Assembly: GCA_002280515.1 (NCBI GenBank)
Contig: NCEA01000032.1
Span: forward strand, 1 to 64,000
DNA from: Rhodobacterales bacterium 32-67-9
Lineage (GTDB): Bacteria; Pseudomonadota; Alphaproteobacteria; Rhodobacterales; Rhodobacteraceae
DNA length: 64,000 nt
Direction of reading: 5' to 3'
Under the pieces are notes generated by a model. The model was not told the DNA's origin. It saw only the letters and a program-made list of their open reading frames with translations, and did not search any database. Made by a program: the position numbers and the translations under genes. Each line of letters opens with the position of its first letter. Position 1 is the stretch's first letter. Positions 16,689 to 25,256 of this stretch are shown in pieces.

Positions 16689-17297
16689 ATGGAACACGCC
16701 GCGAATGGGCGCGAGTTTTCCTACATTGCACCAGCAGGATATTACATCGCGCTGCGCGTCGGTTTCGCCTTTCCGATTGCCGAGACCAATGCCTTGCCGG
16801 ATGCCTGGGTCGATTATTACACGCAGCGCGGCTTCATGCTGCACGACCCGGTCATGCAGTGGAACTATTCCAACTCCGGCGCGATCCGCTGGAGCGCGAT
16901 CGCCTTGCCCGACCCGCGCGGCATATTTTCGGCGGCCGCGCGCCACGGGCTGAAATACGGCGTCGCGATTTCCTGCGCCTCGACCGGGACGGAAGGGCAA
17001 CGCAGCTTCGGCTCCTTCGCCCGTACCGACCGAGAATTCACCGACGAGGAAATCGCGCTTCTCAGCCATAAGCTCCGCCGCCTGCACGAGGCGACGGCGC
17101 CGCCCACCAACCTGACCGCTGCCGAACTGGAAGCGCTCCGAATGGTACGCGATGGCCTCTTGCTGAAAGAGATCGCGAACGATCTTGGCGTCTCGGAAGG
17201 GGCCATCAAGCAGCGTCTGAAGAACGCCAAGCTCAAGCTCGCCGCCAAGACGATCAGCCAGGCCGTGTCCATCGCGGTAAGCTACGCGCTCATCTGA
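16689..17297 (+). CDS. LuxR family quorum-sensing transcriptional regulator
   Basis: 202 residues from ATG 16689 (AGGAAG upstream). An N-terminal autoinducer-binding domain has Trp40, Tyr44, Asp53 and Trp68 at the canonical TraR spacing. The C-terminal GerE HTH (LTAAELEALRMVRDGLLLKEIANDLGVSEGAIKQRLKNAKLKL, about residues 142-185) is complete. It is somewhat shorter than typical 240-residue members at the N-terminus. Next to luxI on the same strand and divergent from the HTH-less homologue, it is the likely cognate receptor and regulator. Confidence 0.92.
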   Translation: MEHAANGREFSYIAPAGYYIALRVGFAFPIAETNALPDAWVDYYTQRGFMLHDPVMQWNYSNSGAIRWSAIALPDPRGIFSAAARHGLKYGVAISCASTGTEGQRSFGSFARTDREFTDEEIALLSHKLRRLHEATAPPTNLTAAELEALRMVRDGLLLKEIANDLGVSEGAIKQRLKNAKLKLAAKTISQAVSIAVSYALI

Positions 17298-17347
17298 CGC
17301 CACCCGCGCCTTCGGTCGCGGCGCGAAAGTCGCGGCACACAATTATA

Positions 17348-17374
17348 TGGCGAAAGTGTGGCGCCAACTCGCCA
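17348..17374. promoter_or_regulatory. Candidate lux-type dyad upstream of luxI
   Basis: The luxR-luxI gap contains TGGCGA (17348-17353) and TCGCCA (17369-17374) flanking the 8-bp palindrome TGGCGCCA (17359-17366). It lies 64 bp upstream of the luxI start. It does not match the classical lux box, so assignment to LuxR is tentative. Confidence 0.35.
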
Positions 17375-17437
17375 ATTAGGATTTTTCCCGTTCCCGGTTA
17401 ATGATCTAATCGCCCTGCCTATCAGGAGGGGCATATC

Positions 17438-18040
17438 ATGAAAAACATTACCTTCGACCTGCTCAACATGCACCGGCACGGCGCGGCGTTCTATGACTAC
17501 CTCAGGATGCGCAAGCGGGTGTTCGTGGATGACCTCGGCTGGGAGATTCCGCACAACGACTTCGTCGAGATGGACCAGTACGACAACCCGATGACGCATT
17601 ATTCGATCGTCCTGCGCGACGGGCGGGTGATCGGGGGGGCGCGGGCCCTGTCGACGATCGCCGAGTGGAACGGCGCCGGCTGCATGCTCAACGACGTTCT
17701 GGAGGGCAAGCTGCCGACGATCCCGAAAAGCGTGATCGACGGGCCGATCCGCACGCCGCTCGTCTGGGAATGCTCGCGGCTCGTCATGGCCGAGGACATC
17801 GGCTCCGCCGAAGAGCGCGCGGAGTGTCTGTCGCTGATCGTCGACGGTCTTGCCGACATGGCGCGGTCACAGGGTGCATCCGAACTGATCTCGCTCACCC
17901 GGCTGCCGCTTCTCCGGGCGTTGCGGCAGCTTGGCTGGGCCTGCGACCGGATCGGCCAGCCCTATAGCCAGGACGGGCGCAGCTACGCCGTCCTCAGCAT
18001 GCCCGCCGAAAAGTCGCGCCCGGCCATCGCGGCCGAATGA
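17438..18040 (+). CDS. luxI: Acyl-homoserine-lactone synthase (LuxI family)
   Basis: 200 residues, strong Shine-Dalgarno (AGGAGGGG). LuxI enzymes make acyl-homoserine lactones from SAM and acyl-ACP or acyl-CoA. The invariant residues are present: Arg25, Phe29, Trp35, Asp46 and Asp49 (in EMDQYD), Arg69 (GGARAL), and Glu111, Ser113 and Arg114 (WECSR). The acyl chain cannot be predicted. It lies 140 bp downstream of luxR, with a palindromic region between, a typical autoinduction layout. Confidence 0.93.
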   Translation: MKNITFDLLNMHRHGAAFYDYLRMRKRVFVDDLGWEIPHNDFVEMDQYDNPMTHYSIVLRDGRVIGGARALSTIAEWNGAGCMLNDVLEGKLPTIPKSVIDGPIRTPLVWECSRLVMAEDIGSAEERAECLSLIVDGLADMARSQGASELISLTRLPLLRALRQLGWACDRIGQPYSQDGRSYAVLSMPAEKSRPAIAAE

Positions 18041-18163
18041 AGGGGTAAGCGACGGACCGGCTGTCCGGCGAGACGGTCGGGCGGCCGGTCCGGATCAGGA
18101 CGAGTGCGGCGCCGTCGGGGCAGGGCGGCGATGCCGCTTGCCCGAAAGTCGGGCTATTGCATC

Positions 18164-18194
18164 CTTGCCCTCGCGGCCCGGCGACGGCATTCTA
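18164..18194 (+). promoter_or_regulatory. Possible heat-shock (RpoH) promoter of lon
   Basis: CTTGCCC at 18164 and CATTCTA at 18188 have a spacing compatible with an RpoH-type promoter, 129 bp before the lon start. A second CTTGCCC is at 18137. The assignment rests on lon being a classical heat-shock gene and on weak motif similarity. Confidence 0.25.
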
Positions 18195-18322
18195 GGGGGG
18201 TGCGTATTCGCCAGCGGTTGAAGCGGGTGCGTGGCCTGCATAAATAGAGCGCGGAACGGAAAAGGGCCGGGTGCCGCCGACGACCGGGGCCGGTGTCCTT
18301 TAGCCGAGAACAGGATACGCGA

Positions 18323-20525
18323 ATGAAAGAACAATTGTCCCCCAGCTACCCCGTATTGCCGCTGCGCGATATCGTGGTCTTCCCGCACATGATCGTGCCG
18401 CTTTTCGTCGGCCGCGAAAGATCGGTGCGGGCGCTGGAAGAGGTGATGCGCGAAGACAAGCAGATCCTGCTGTCCTCGCAGATCGACCCGACGCAGGACG
18501 ATCCCTCGACCGACGGGATCTACAAGGCCGGTGTGCTGGCCAACGTGCTCCAGCTTCTGAAACTGCCGGACGGCACCGTGAAGGTGCTGGTCGAGGGCAA
18601 GAGCCGGGTGCGCATCGTCGAGTTCATCGAGAACGACGCCTATTTCGAGGCCGAGTGCGAGCCGCTGACCGAAATGCCGGGCGATCCGGCGACGGTCGAG
18701 GCGCTCTTGCGCTCGGTTGCCGAGGAATTCGAACGTTACGCGAAGATCAAGAAGAACGTACCGGAAGAGGCGCTGGCGGCGGTGGCCGAAAGCCGCGAGC
18801 CGGCGAAGCTCGCCGACCTCGTCTCGGGCCATCTCGGCATCGAGGTGAACCAGAAGCAGGAGCTTCTGGAAACGCTCGATGTCGCTGAGCGGCTGGAGAA
18901 GGTCTACGGCTTGATGCAGGGCGAGATGTCGGTCCTGCAGGTCGAGAAGAAGATCAAGTCCCGCGTCAAGACGCAGATGGAGCGGACCCAGCGCGAATAC
19001 TATCTGAACGAGCAGATGAAGGCCATTCAGAAGGAGCTGGGCGACGGCGAGGATGGCCAGAACGAGGTCAACGAACTGGCCGAGAAAATCCGCAACACCA
19101 AGTTCTCGAAAGAGGCCCGTGACAAGGCCGAGGCCGAGCTGAAGAAGCTGAAGTCGATGTCGCCGATGTCGGCCGAGGCGACGGTGGTGCGCAACTACCT
19201 CGACTGGCTGCTGAGCCTGCCCTGGGGCGTGAAGAGCCGGGTCAAGAAGGATCTGCGCGCCGCGCAGACCGTGCTCGACAACGACCATTACGGGCTTGAG
19301 AAGGTCAAGGAGCGGATCGTCGAATATCTGGCCGTGCAGCAGCGCAGCCAGAAGATGAAAGGCCCGATCCTCTGCCTCGTCGGACCTCCGGGCGTCGGCA
19401 AGACCTCGCTCGGCGGTGTCCGGGACGAGAGCGAGATCCGTGGTCACCGGCGGACCTATATCGGCTCCATGCCCGGCAAGATCATCCAGGCGCTGAAGAA
19501 GGCGAAGACCACCAATCCGCTGATCCTGCTCGACGAGATCGACAAGATGGGCCAGGATTTCCGCGGCGATCATCCCGCTTGCCGGCTACACCGAGGACGA
19601 GAAGCGCGAAATCGCGAAGCAGCACCTGATCCCGAAGCAGGTGAAGAACCACGGGCTGAAGAAGACCGAGTTCAGGCTGACCGACGAGGCGTTGCAGGAG
19701 ATGATCCGCACCTACACCCGCGAAGCGGGGGTGAGGAACCTCGAGCGCGAAATCTCGAAGATCGCGCGGAAGGCGCTGACCAAGATCGTCCGCAAGGACG
19801 TGACCAGCGTCGAGGTGACGCCGGAGAACCTCGAGGACTTCCTCGGGGTGAAGCGGTTCCGCTACGGGCTGGCCGAGAAGGAGGACCAGATCGGCGTCGT
19901 GACCGGCCTCGCCTGGACCTCTGTCGGCGGCGACCTTCTGTCGATCGAGGCCTTGAAGCTCCCGGGCAAGGGCCGGATGAAGACGACCGGCAAGCTCGGC
20001 GACGTGATGAAGGAATCGATCGAGGCGGCATCCTCGTTCGTTCGCGCGATCAGCCCGGAACTCGGGGTAAAGCCCCCGGTTTTCGAGAAGATCGACATCC
20101 ACGTCCACGTCCCCGAAGGGGCGACGCCGAAGGACGGGCCGAGCGCCGGCGTGGCGATGGTGACCTCCATCGTCTCGGTCCTGACGCAGATCCCGGTTCG
20201 CAAGGACATCGCCATGACCGGCGAGGTGACCCTGCGCGGCCACGTGCTGGCGATCGGCGGGCTTAAGGAGAAGCTTCTGGCGGCGCTCAGGGGCGGCATC
20301 AAGACTGTGATGATTCCCGAGGAGAACGCCAAGGACCTGACGGAAATCCCCGACAACGTGAAGGCGGGGCTGAAGATCATCCCCGTCAGCCATGTCCGCG
20401 ACGTGCTGAAGCTGGCGCTGGTGCGGATGCCGGAGCCGATCCAGTGGGATGCCGAGGCCGAAGAGGCCGCCGCCAAGGCCGCGATGGCCGACAAGGGCGA
20501 CGGCGCGGGCGCGACGGCGCACTGA
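18323..20525 (+). pseudogene. lon: Endopeptidase La (Lon protease), disrupted by two internal deletions
   Basis: The frame runs correctly from ATG 18323 (LSPSYPVLPLRDIVVFPHM) through the N-domain, coiled coil and Walker A (GPPGVGKTS). Right after Walker A, sequence jumps from TSLG to GVRDESE, an in-frame loss of about 17 residues at a repeated TCGCTCGGC-like site (19405-19413). Walker B (LILLDEIDKM) is intact, but after QDFRGD (about 19570) roughly 50 residues including sensor-1 are missing and the frame changes. Sensor-2 and the protease domain (DGPSAGVAM, catalytic Ser; Lys in GGLKEKLLAA) continue in another frame to 20525. A functional product is not possible as written; assembly error is the main alternative. 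Confidence 0.85.
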
Positions 20526-20550
20526 GCGGGGCGGCCGGAAGACATTGGGG

Positions 20551-20577
20551 GGCGCGGCGAGAGCCGCGCCCTTTTTC
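20551..20577 (+). terminator. Rho-independent terminator of lon
   Basis: GGCGCGGC-GAGA-GCCGCGCC followed by CTTTTTC, 25 bp after the lon stop. Confidence 0.85.
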
Positions 20578-20717
20578 GTCGGTGGGATCGACGCGACCCG
20601 GAACGAGGGGGCAGGGTGACGCCCGGTACGACTGTGTGCAAACCCCTTGCATTCCCCGGAGGTTTAACCACGATCTGTTCAAGCATTGTGACAGGACACC
20701 AAGGGGGCGGTTGCCGA

Positions 20718-21155
20718 ATGCCAGGGAAGAAGACCACCGCACCGCGTCCGAAGACGGCGGACCACACCGCGCCGAAGACCGCCGCGCGCGCCGCATCGAA
20801 ACCGAAGGCCGCGCCGAAGGCGCCGCAGCCGGCCCCGGCCCCGGCGGCACGGGCCGACGCCGCCAGGACTGCCGAAACCACGCTGAAGAAGAAGGAGCTC
20901 TTCGCCCGCGTGGCGGCGGCCACTGGGGCAAAGCAGGGCGAGGTCAAGCTGATCACCGAAGCGGTGCTCGACATTCTCGGTCAGGCACTTTCGGCCGGTG
21001 CGTTCCTGGCGCTTCCGCCCTTCGGCAAGGCCCGCGTGAGCCGTCAGAAGGCCCTCGCCACGGGCGAACTGCTGGTCGTCCGCCTGCGGCGGGGCGGCGG
21101 CGGCACCCGCTCCGGGCAAGGCGGCAACGAAGCTCTTGAAGAGGCCGCCGAATAA
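20718..21155 (+). CDS. HU-like DNA-binding protein with basic N-terminal tail
   Basis: 145 residues from ATG 20718. Residues 1-55 are a disordered Lys/Ala/Pro tail resembling histone H1-like sequences. Residues about 56-125 are HU-like (LKKKELFARVAAATGAKQGEVKLITEAVLDILGQAL, then ALPPFGKARVSRQKALATGELLVVRLRRGGGG). The DNA-wrapping beta-arm is short compared with HU. A Gly/Glu-rich end follows. Likely a nucleoid-associated protein. It has its own promoter region downstream of the lon terminator; lon-hupB order is a widely conserved neighbourhood. Confidence 0.85.
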   Translation: MPGKKTTAPRPKTADHTAPKTAARAASKPKAAPKAPQPAPAPAARADAARTAETTLKKKELFARVAAATGAKQGEVKLITEAVLDILGQALSAGAFLALPPFGKARVSRQKALATGELLVVRLRRGGGGTRSGQGGNEALEEAAE

Positions 21156-21174
21156 CGCTAGGTAGCCCGCCGAC

Positions 21175-21249
21175 GGGTGATTAGCTCAGTGGTAGAGCGC
21201 TTCGTTCACATCGAAGATGTCGGGGGTTCAAATCCCTCATCACCCACCA
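21175..21249 (+). tRNA. tRNA-Val (anticodon CAC)
   Basis: 75 nt including an encoded CCA. Acceptor GGGTGAT pairs with ATCACCC, the D-arm is AGCTCAGTGGTAGAGC, the anticodon loop reads TTCACAT within CTTCG...CGAAG, and the T-arm is GGGGGTTCAAATCCCTC. Confidence 0.95.
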
Positions 21250-21360
21250 TCGCTTTCGGCTTTTCGCGATTGAAGCGGTGGACCGTGCGCCGGATTCACC
21301 CGGCTTCAACGCCGGCACGGTCAGATCGGGGTCTCTCCGCCCTTCGAAAGGCTGCCTGCC

Positions 21361-21576
21361 GTGCGCGTCCTCAACAAGTATATCAAGCCGCGATCCCTCA
21401 CCTGGCTCGCTTCGGCGCTGCCGCTTCTGGCCGGGCTCTTCATCGCGTTTGAGCCGGTTCATCATCTGGCGGACTGGTCGAAGGCCGTCAGCCTGACCTT
21501 CGGCGGCACCTCGCCCTATCTGCTGATCAACGCGGGTTTGGTCGGGATCGGGTTGCGGGGGGCGGTTCGCCCGTGA
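21361..21576 (+). CDS. Small two-helix membrane protein between tRNA genes
   Basis: 71 residues beginning at GTG 21361. Two hydrophobic segments (WLASALPLLAGLFIAFEPV and YLLINAGLVGIGLRG) suggest a hairpin membrane protein. It has a weak GAAAGG ribosome site 9 nt upstream. I do not recognise a family. Codon pattern and hydrophobic organisation support coding, but it could still be spurious. Confidence 0.55.
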   Translation: MRVLNKYIKPRSLTWLASALPLLAGLFIAFEPVHHLADWSKAVSLTFGGTSPYLLINAGLVGIGLRGAVRP

Positions 21577-21769
21577 GCCGCCAGGTTGCGGCCGGGTTGC
21601 GCCCCGGGAGCTCGATTCGAGGCGGCGCAGGTTCCATCCCGACCGTCCCCGTCTGTTTCCCTCGTGCCGGCTTCGCGGGGGCGGCCGGCGATCGGGGGTC
21701 GCATTCAGACCCGCGGCCCCGGATCGAGGCTTGCCCGAACCGGCCCGAGCGGCTAAACGCTCCGCCAGC

Positions 21770-21845
<76 letters not shown>

Positions 21846-21967
21846 TCCCCGGTTCCGGACCCGGTCAGCAAAAACCTCGTGCAAAACCTTCGGCTGCGCT
21901 TGACGGGGGGAGCGGTCATGCCTATTACACGCTCCACGCTCGGGCGGCGATCCGGGCGGATGGTACT

Positions 21968-22044
21968 GCGGTTGTAGCTCAGTTGGTTAGAGTACCGGCC
22001 TGTCACGCCGGGGGTCGCGGGTTCGAGCCCCGTCAACCGCGCCA
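21968..22044 (+). tRNA. tRNA-Asp (anticodon GTC), copy 1
   Basis: 77 nt with encoded CCA. GCGGTTG pairs with CAACCGC; the anticodon stem-loop is CCGGCCTGTCACGCCGG. It differs from copy 2 by one base in the D-loop (AGTTGGTT versus AGTCGGTT). A GUC anticodon is a queuosine substrate for Tgt, encoded in this window. Confidence 0.96.
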
Positions 22045-22102
22045 CCATCCCCGGATCGCCCGAGTGTCCCTAAAGGGATCGCCTTGATGAGGCGCCCCAT
22101 GC

Positions 22103-22179
22103 GCGGTTGTAGCTCAGTCGGTTAGAGTACCGGCCTGTCACGCCGGGGGTCGCGGGTTCGAGCCCCGTCAACCGCGCCA
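22103..22179 (+). tRNA. tRNA-Asp (anticodon GTC), copy 2
   Basis: 77 nt with encoded CCA, nearly identical to copy 1, which ends 58 bp upstream. A tandem duplication. Confidence 0.96.
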
Positions 22180-22243
22180 TTTCGCCTCAGTGCCGGCAAT
22201 GCTGTCATCGGTTACGCCGGTTGGGCCCCGGTGCGGAGATGAC

Positions 22244-22465
22244 ATGGAATTCCTCGACAAGATCCCGATGAACCTCGCGGTGCTTGCGGCCCTGACGCTG
22301 GGTCTCGCGCCCTTCGTGCCCGAGCCTCATATCTGGGAAAAGCTGAAGATGCTGGCGGCGGGGACGCTGGTGCGGCCGGTCGACATGTTCGACCTGCTGC
22401 TGCATGCCGCGCCCTGGGCAGTACTGATCGCAAAGCTCATCCGGATGGCGCTGGTTCGGGGCTAG
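22244..22465 (+). CDS. Small membrane protein, unknown function
   Basis: 73 residues from ATG 22244 with GGAGAT upstream. Two hydrophobic stretches (MNLAVLAALTLGLAPF and LLLHAAPWAVLIAKLIRMAL) flank an amphipathic EPHIWEKLKMLAAGTLVRPVD. Similar small proteins occur across Rhodobacterales and are sometimes mislabelled as RND transporters; size excludes that function. It lies after the tRNA cluster and just before a gene-end repeat. Confidence 0.7.
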   Translation: MEFLDKIPMNLAVLAALTLGLAPFVPEPHIWEKLKMLAAGTLVRPVDMFDLLLHAAPWAVLIAKLIRMALVRG

Positions 22466-22468
22466 GAT

Positions 22469-22502
22469 GCCTCCGGCGGGGATATTTTCGGCAAGATGAA
22501 GC
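22469..22502 (+). repeat. Gene-end repeat element, copy A
   Basis: GCCTCCGGCGGGGATATTTT followed by CGGCAAGATGAAGC, filling the gap between two convergent stop codons. It belongs to a family with three more variants here (29.0, 57.1 and 60.8 kb). Confidence 0.7.
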
Positions 22503-23681
22503 TCAAAGCCGGAGCCGGTAGCGGATATGGCCATCGCTTTTCGTGAAACTGTCGTAGAGCGCGCGGGCGCGGGCGTTGCCTTCGTCGGTGTGCCAGTAGA
22601 GCCGGTGCCAGCCTGTCGCGCGGGCGAGGCAGATGAGATCGTCGAGGAGCGCGCGGCCGGTGCCGGTGCCGCGTGCGGTTTCGGCGACGAAGAGATCTTC
22701 GAGGTAGCAGTCGTCGCCGGCGACCCAGCTTGACGGGTGGTGCTGGTGGAGCGCAAAGCCGTCGAGGTGGCCATCGCGGAAGGCGAGGCGGGCCTTCAGC
22801 GGCGAGGCCGGGTCGAGGAGGCGGGCCCAGGTGCGGTGTGCCGCGAGTGTCGCCTCGGGCGCGGTGTCGATGAAGAAATGGCCGCCGGGGATCGCCTCTG
22901 CCCGCATCGCGGCGAGGCGGCCGGCCCAGGTGCCGGGCACGTCATAGGCCCGCGCCATCGCCCCGGTGGCGCCGTAGAGGACGAGGGCGGGGCAGGCGAC
23001 GCGCCGGCCGAGGTCGGCGGCGTCGAGGTCGAAGTCGTAGCGAAGCGCGGCGCGGTAGTCGTCGCACATGGCGCCGACGGTCGCCGGGTCGCGCCAAGCG
23101 GCGCGGTAGGCGGCGAGCTGGTCAGCGGCGAAATCGGCAATCTGCGCGCCGCCCCAGCCGAGAAGGCAGGAGTGGAAGAACCGGTCGGGGTCGGCGAGGA
23201 TCATGTCCTCGGGGAAGGGCGCGGGCTGGGCGAGGAAGAACCAGTGGTAATAGGCGGCCGCCACCCTGCGGTCGAGATGGCTGAGAAGGTGGTGGGTCGG
23301 CACGATGTCCATCAGCGTCAGGCTGAGAAGCCGGTCGCCGTCGTCGAGCGCCATGCGGTGCGCCGTCCGCCCGCCGCGATCGTGGCCGACAAGGTGAAAG
23401 TGCTCGTGCCCGAGCGCAGACATCAGCGCGAACTGGTCCGCACCCATGTGCCGGAACGTGTAATGCTCCGCCCCCGCGGGTTTCGACGAGGCGCCGTAGC
23501 CGCGCAGGTCGGCGGCGACGACGGTGAAGCGCTCCGCCAGCCCCGGTGCGACCTTTGCCCAGAGCGCGCGGGTCTGGGGAAAGCCGTGCAGGAGCAGGAT
23601 GGCGGGGCCGGAACCGCCGGTGGAACAGGCGATCTCCTGCCCGTTGACGGCGAGCCTCCGGTCCTCGAACCCGGCGATCAC
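22503..23681 (-). CDS. Alpha/beta hydrolase fused to the C-terminal part of a GNAT acetyltransferase
   Basis: 392 residues from GTG 23681, which overlaps the M20 peptidase stop (GTGA). Residues 1-283 are an alpha/beta hydrolase like haloacetate dehalogenases: LLLHGFPQTRALW, DLRGYGASSKP, and the nucleophile elbow GHDRGGR (Asp101), with a late His in PGGHFF. At about residue 284 (nt ~22830) it switches to a GNAT domain already in progress (TWARLLDPASPLKARLAFRDG), which contains the acetyl-CoA motif ETARGTGTGRALLDDL. Both the last hydrolase residues and the first 30-40 GNAT residues are missing. This looks like a deletion that fused two adjacent genes, not an evolved fusion; assembly error is possible. 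Confidence 0.75.
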   Translation of the reverse strand: MIAGFEDRRLAVNGQEIACSTGGSGPAILLLHGFPQTRALWAKVAPGLAERFTVVAADLRGYGASSKPAGAEHYTFRHMGADQFALMSALGHEHFHLVGHDRGGRTAHRMALDDGDRLLSLTLMDIVPTHHLLSHLDRRVAAAYYHWFFLAQPAPFPEDMILADPDRFFHSCLLGWGGAQIADFAADQLAAYRAAWRDPATVGAMCDDYRAALRYDFDLDAADLGRRVACPALVLYGATGAMARAYDVPGTWAGRLAAMRAEAIPGGHFFIDTAPEATLAAHRTWARLLDPASPLKARLAFRDGHLDGFALHQHHPSSWVAGDDCYLEDLFVAETARGTGTGRALLDDLICLARATGWHRLYWHTDEGNARARALYDSFTKSDGHIRYRLRL

Positions 23682-25048
23682 GACAGCGCCGCGAGGATCC
23701 GGGCCCAGGAGCGGATCCCCTTGTGGAAGCTCTCCACGTCGTATTTCTCGTTCGGGCTGTGGATCTGGTCGTCGTCCTTGCCGAAGCCGATCAGCATCGC
23801 GTCCATGCCGAGGATCGACTGGAAGAACCCGGCGATCGGGATCGAGCCGCCGCAGCCGACGTAGGAGGCGGGGCGGCCCCATTCCTCGCCGAGCGCGCCG
23901 CGCGCCGCCTCGAACGCCGGGTCGGAGATGTCCATGACGCCGGCCGGGCTTGCGCCGTGCTCGTGGAAGGCGACCTCGCAATCGAAGGGCACCATGGTGC
24001 GGACATGGTTGCGGAAGTTGTCGCGCAGAACATGCGGGTCCTGTCCGGGGACGAGCCGGAAGGAGATCTTCGCATGGGCCTGCGCTGGCAGCACCGTCTT
24101 GAAGCCCGCACCGGTATAGCCGCCCCAGATGCCGTTCACCTCGCAGGTCGGGCGCGACCAGATCATCTCGAGCGGGGTGCGGTCGTGTTCGCCGGCCGGC
24201 ACCGAGAGGCCGACGTCGCCGAGGAATTTCCGGTAGTCGAACGCGAGCGCCTGCCACTGGGCGCGCACGGTGTCGGGCAGTTCGGTCACGCCGTCGTAGA
24301 AGCCCGGGACTGTAATGCGGCCATTTTCGTCATGAAGGGAGGCGACGATCTTCGTCAGGACCCGGATCGGGTTCATCGCCGCGCCGCCATACATGCCGGA
24401 ATGCAGGTCCCTGTCGGGGCCGGTGAGGGTGATCTCTTCGCCCAGGAGACCGCGCAGCATCGTGGTGATCGCCGGCTGGGTCGATTCGAACAGGCCGGTA
24501 TCGCAGATCAGTGCGAGGTCGGCCTTCAGCTCTTCCGCGTTGTCTTGCATGAACGGGACCAGCGAGGGCGAGCCGGATTCCTCTTCGCCTTCGAGAAAGA
24601 TCGTCAGCCGGCCGGGCAGGGCGCCGTGCACGTGTTTCCAGGCCCGGCACGCCTCGAGAAAGGTCATGAGCTGGCCCTTGTCGTCCGAGGCGCCGCGCGC
24701 GCGGATCACCTTGCCCTTGGGCGTGTCCTGAACCTCCGGGTCGAAGGGATCGCGGTCCCAGAGGTCGAGGGGGTCGACGGGCTGCACGTCGTAATGGCCG
24801 TAAAACAGAAGGTGCCGACCCTCGCCCCCGGAATGGCCGACAACCATCGGGTGGCCGGGTGTCGGCCGGGCGGCGGCGTCGAAGCCGAGCCCGCTGAGGT
24901 CCGCCACCAGCCAGTCGGCCGCCTTCGCGCAATCGGCCTTGTAGGCCGGATCGGTCGAAATCGAAGGGATGCGCAGAAGCGCGAACAGCCGGTCGGTGGC
25001 TTCGGGCAGGGTTTCGTCGATCCGGGCGAGAACGGCATTTAGGCTCAT
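23678..25048 (-). CDS. M20 family dipeptidase/metallopeptidase
   Basis: 456 residues from ATG 25048. Metal-site blocks of M20 peptidases are clear: FYGHYDVQPVDP (His and Asp), ARGASDDKGQLM (bridging Asp) and FLEGEEESGSPSL (catalytic Glu pair), then SGMYGGAAMNP of the dimerisation lid and VGCGGSIPIAGFF near the end. It probably hydrolyses dipeptides in the cytosol. Its stop overlaps the hydrolase start. A 16-bp palindrome lies 52 bp upstream of the start. Confidence 0.92.
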   Translation of the reverse strand: MSLNAVLARIDETLPEATDRLFALLRIPSISTDPAYKADCAKAADWLVADLSGLGFDAAARPTPGHPMVVGHSGGEGRHLLFYGHYDVQPVDPLDLWDRDPFDPEVQDTPKGKVIRARGASDDKGQLMTFLEACRAWKHVHGALPGRLTIFLEGEEESGSPSLVPFMQDNAEELKADLALICDTGLFESTQPAITTMLRGLLGEEITLTGPDRDLHSGMYGGAAMNPIRVLTKIVASLHDENGRITVPGFYDGVTELPDTVRAQWQALAFDYRKFLGDVGLSVPAGEHDRTPLEMIWSRPTCEVNGIWGGYTGAGFKTVLPAQAHAKISFRLVPGQDPHVLRDNFRNHVRTMVPFDCEVAFHEHGASPAGVMDISDPAFEAARGALGEEWGRPASYVGCGGSIPIAGFFQSILGMDAMLIGFGKDDDQIHSPNEKYDVESFHKGIRSWARILAALS

Positions 25049-25099
25049 GGCAGGCTCCTGTCTGTTTGCAGAAGACCGTACCAGCGCGAACTGCATTGT

Positions 25100-25115
25100 C
25101 CAGTTGCGCAATTGG
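25100..25115. promoter_or_regulatory. Near-perfect 16-bp palindrome between M20 gene and hemA
   Basis: CCAGTTGCGCAATTGG, 7 of 8 pairs symmetric. It sits 52 bp upstream of the M20 start and 142 bp upstream of hemA. An operator is likely; the binding protein is unknown. Confidence 0.4.
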
Positions 25116-25180
25116 GGATCATGGCCTGTGTCGGGCCACCGCCCTCGGCGTGGCAAATTGTACCCTCGTCTTGGTGGACT

Positions 25181-25194
25181 TTGACCTTTATCAA
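25181..25194 (+). promoter_or_regulatory. FNR/FnrL-type box upstream of hemA
   Basis: TTGAC-CTTT-ATCAA differs from the consensus TTGAT-N4-ATCAA at one position. It lies 63 bp before the hemA start. FnrL control of hemA under low oxygen is established in Rhodobacter sphaeroides, which makes this site credible. Confidence 0.6.
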
Positions 25195-25256
25195 GGACCG
25201 TGGCGGACAGGCCCCTTAGGGCTATGGGCGACAGGAAGCGAGCCGGGGAGACGGAC

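Noticed and set aside
18323-20525. Programmed ribosomal frameshifting in lon
   Set aside because: There is no slippery sequence, and conserved residues are missing at the junction, so this is a deletion rather than recoding.
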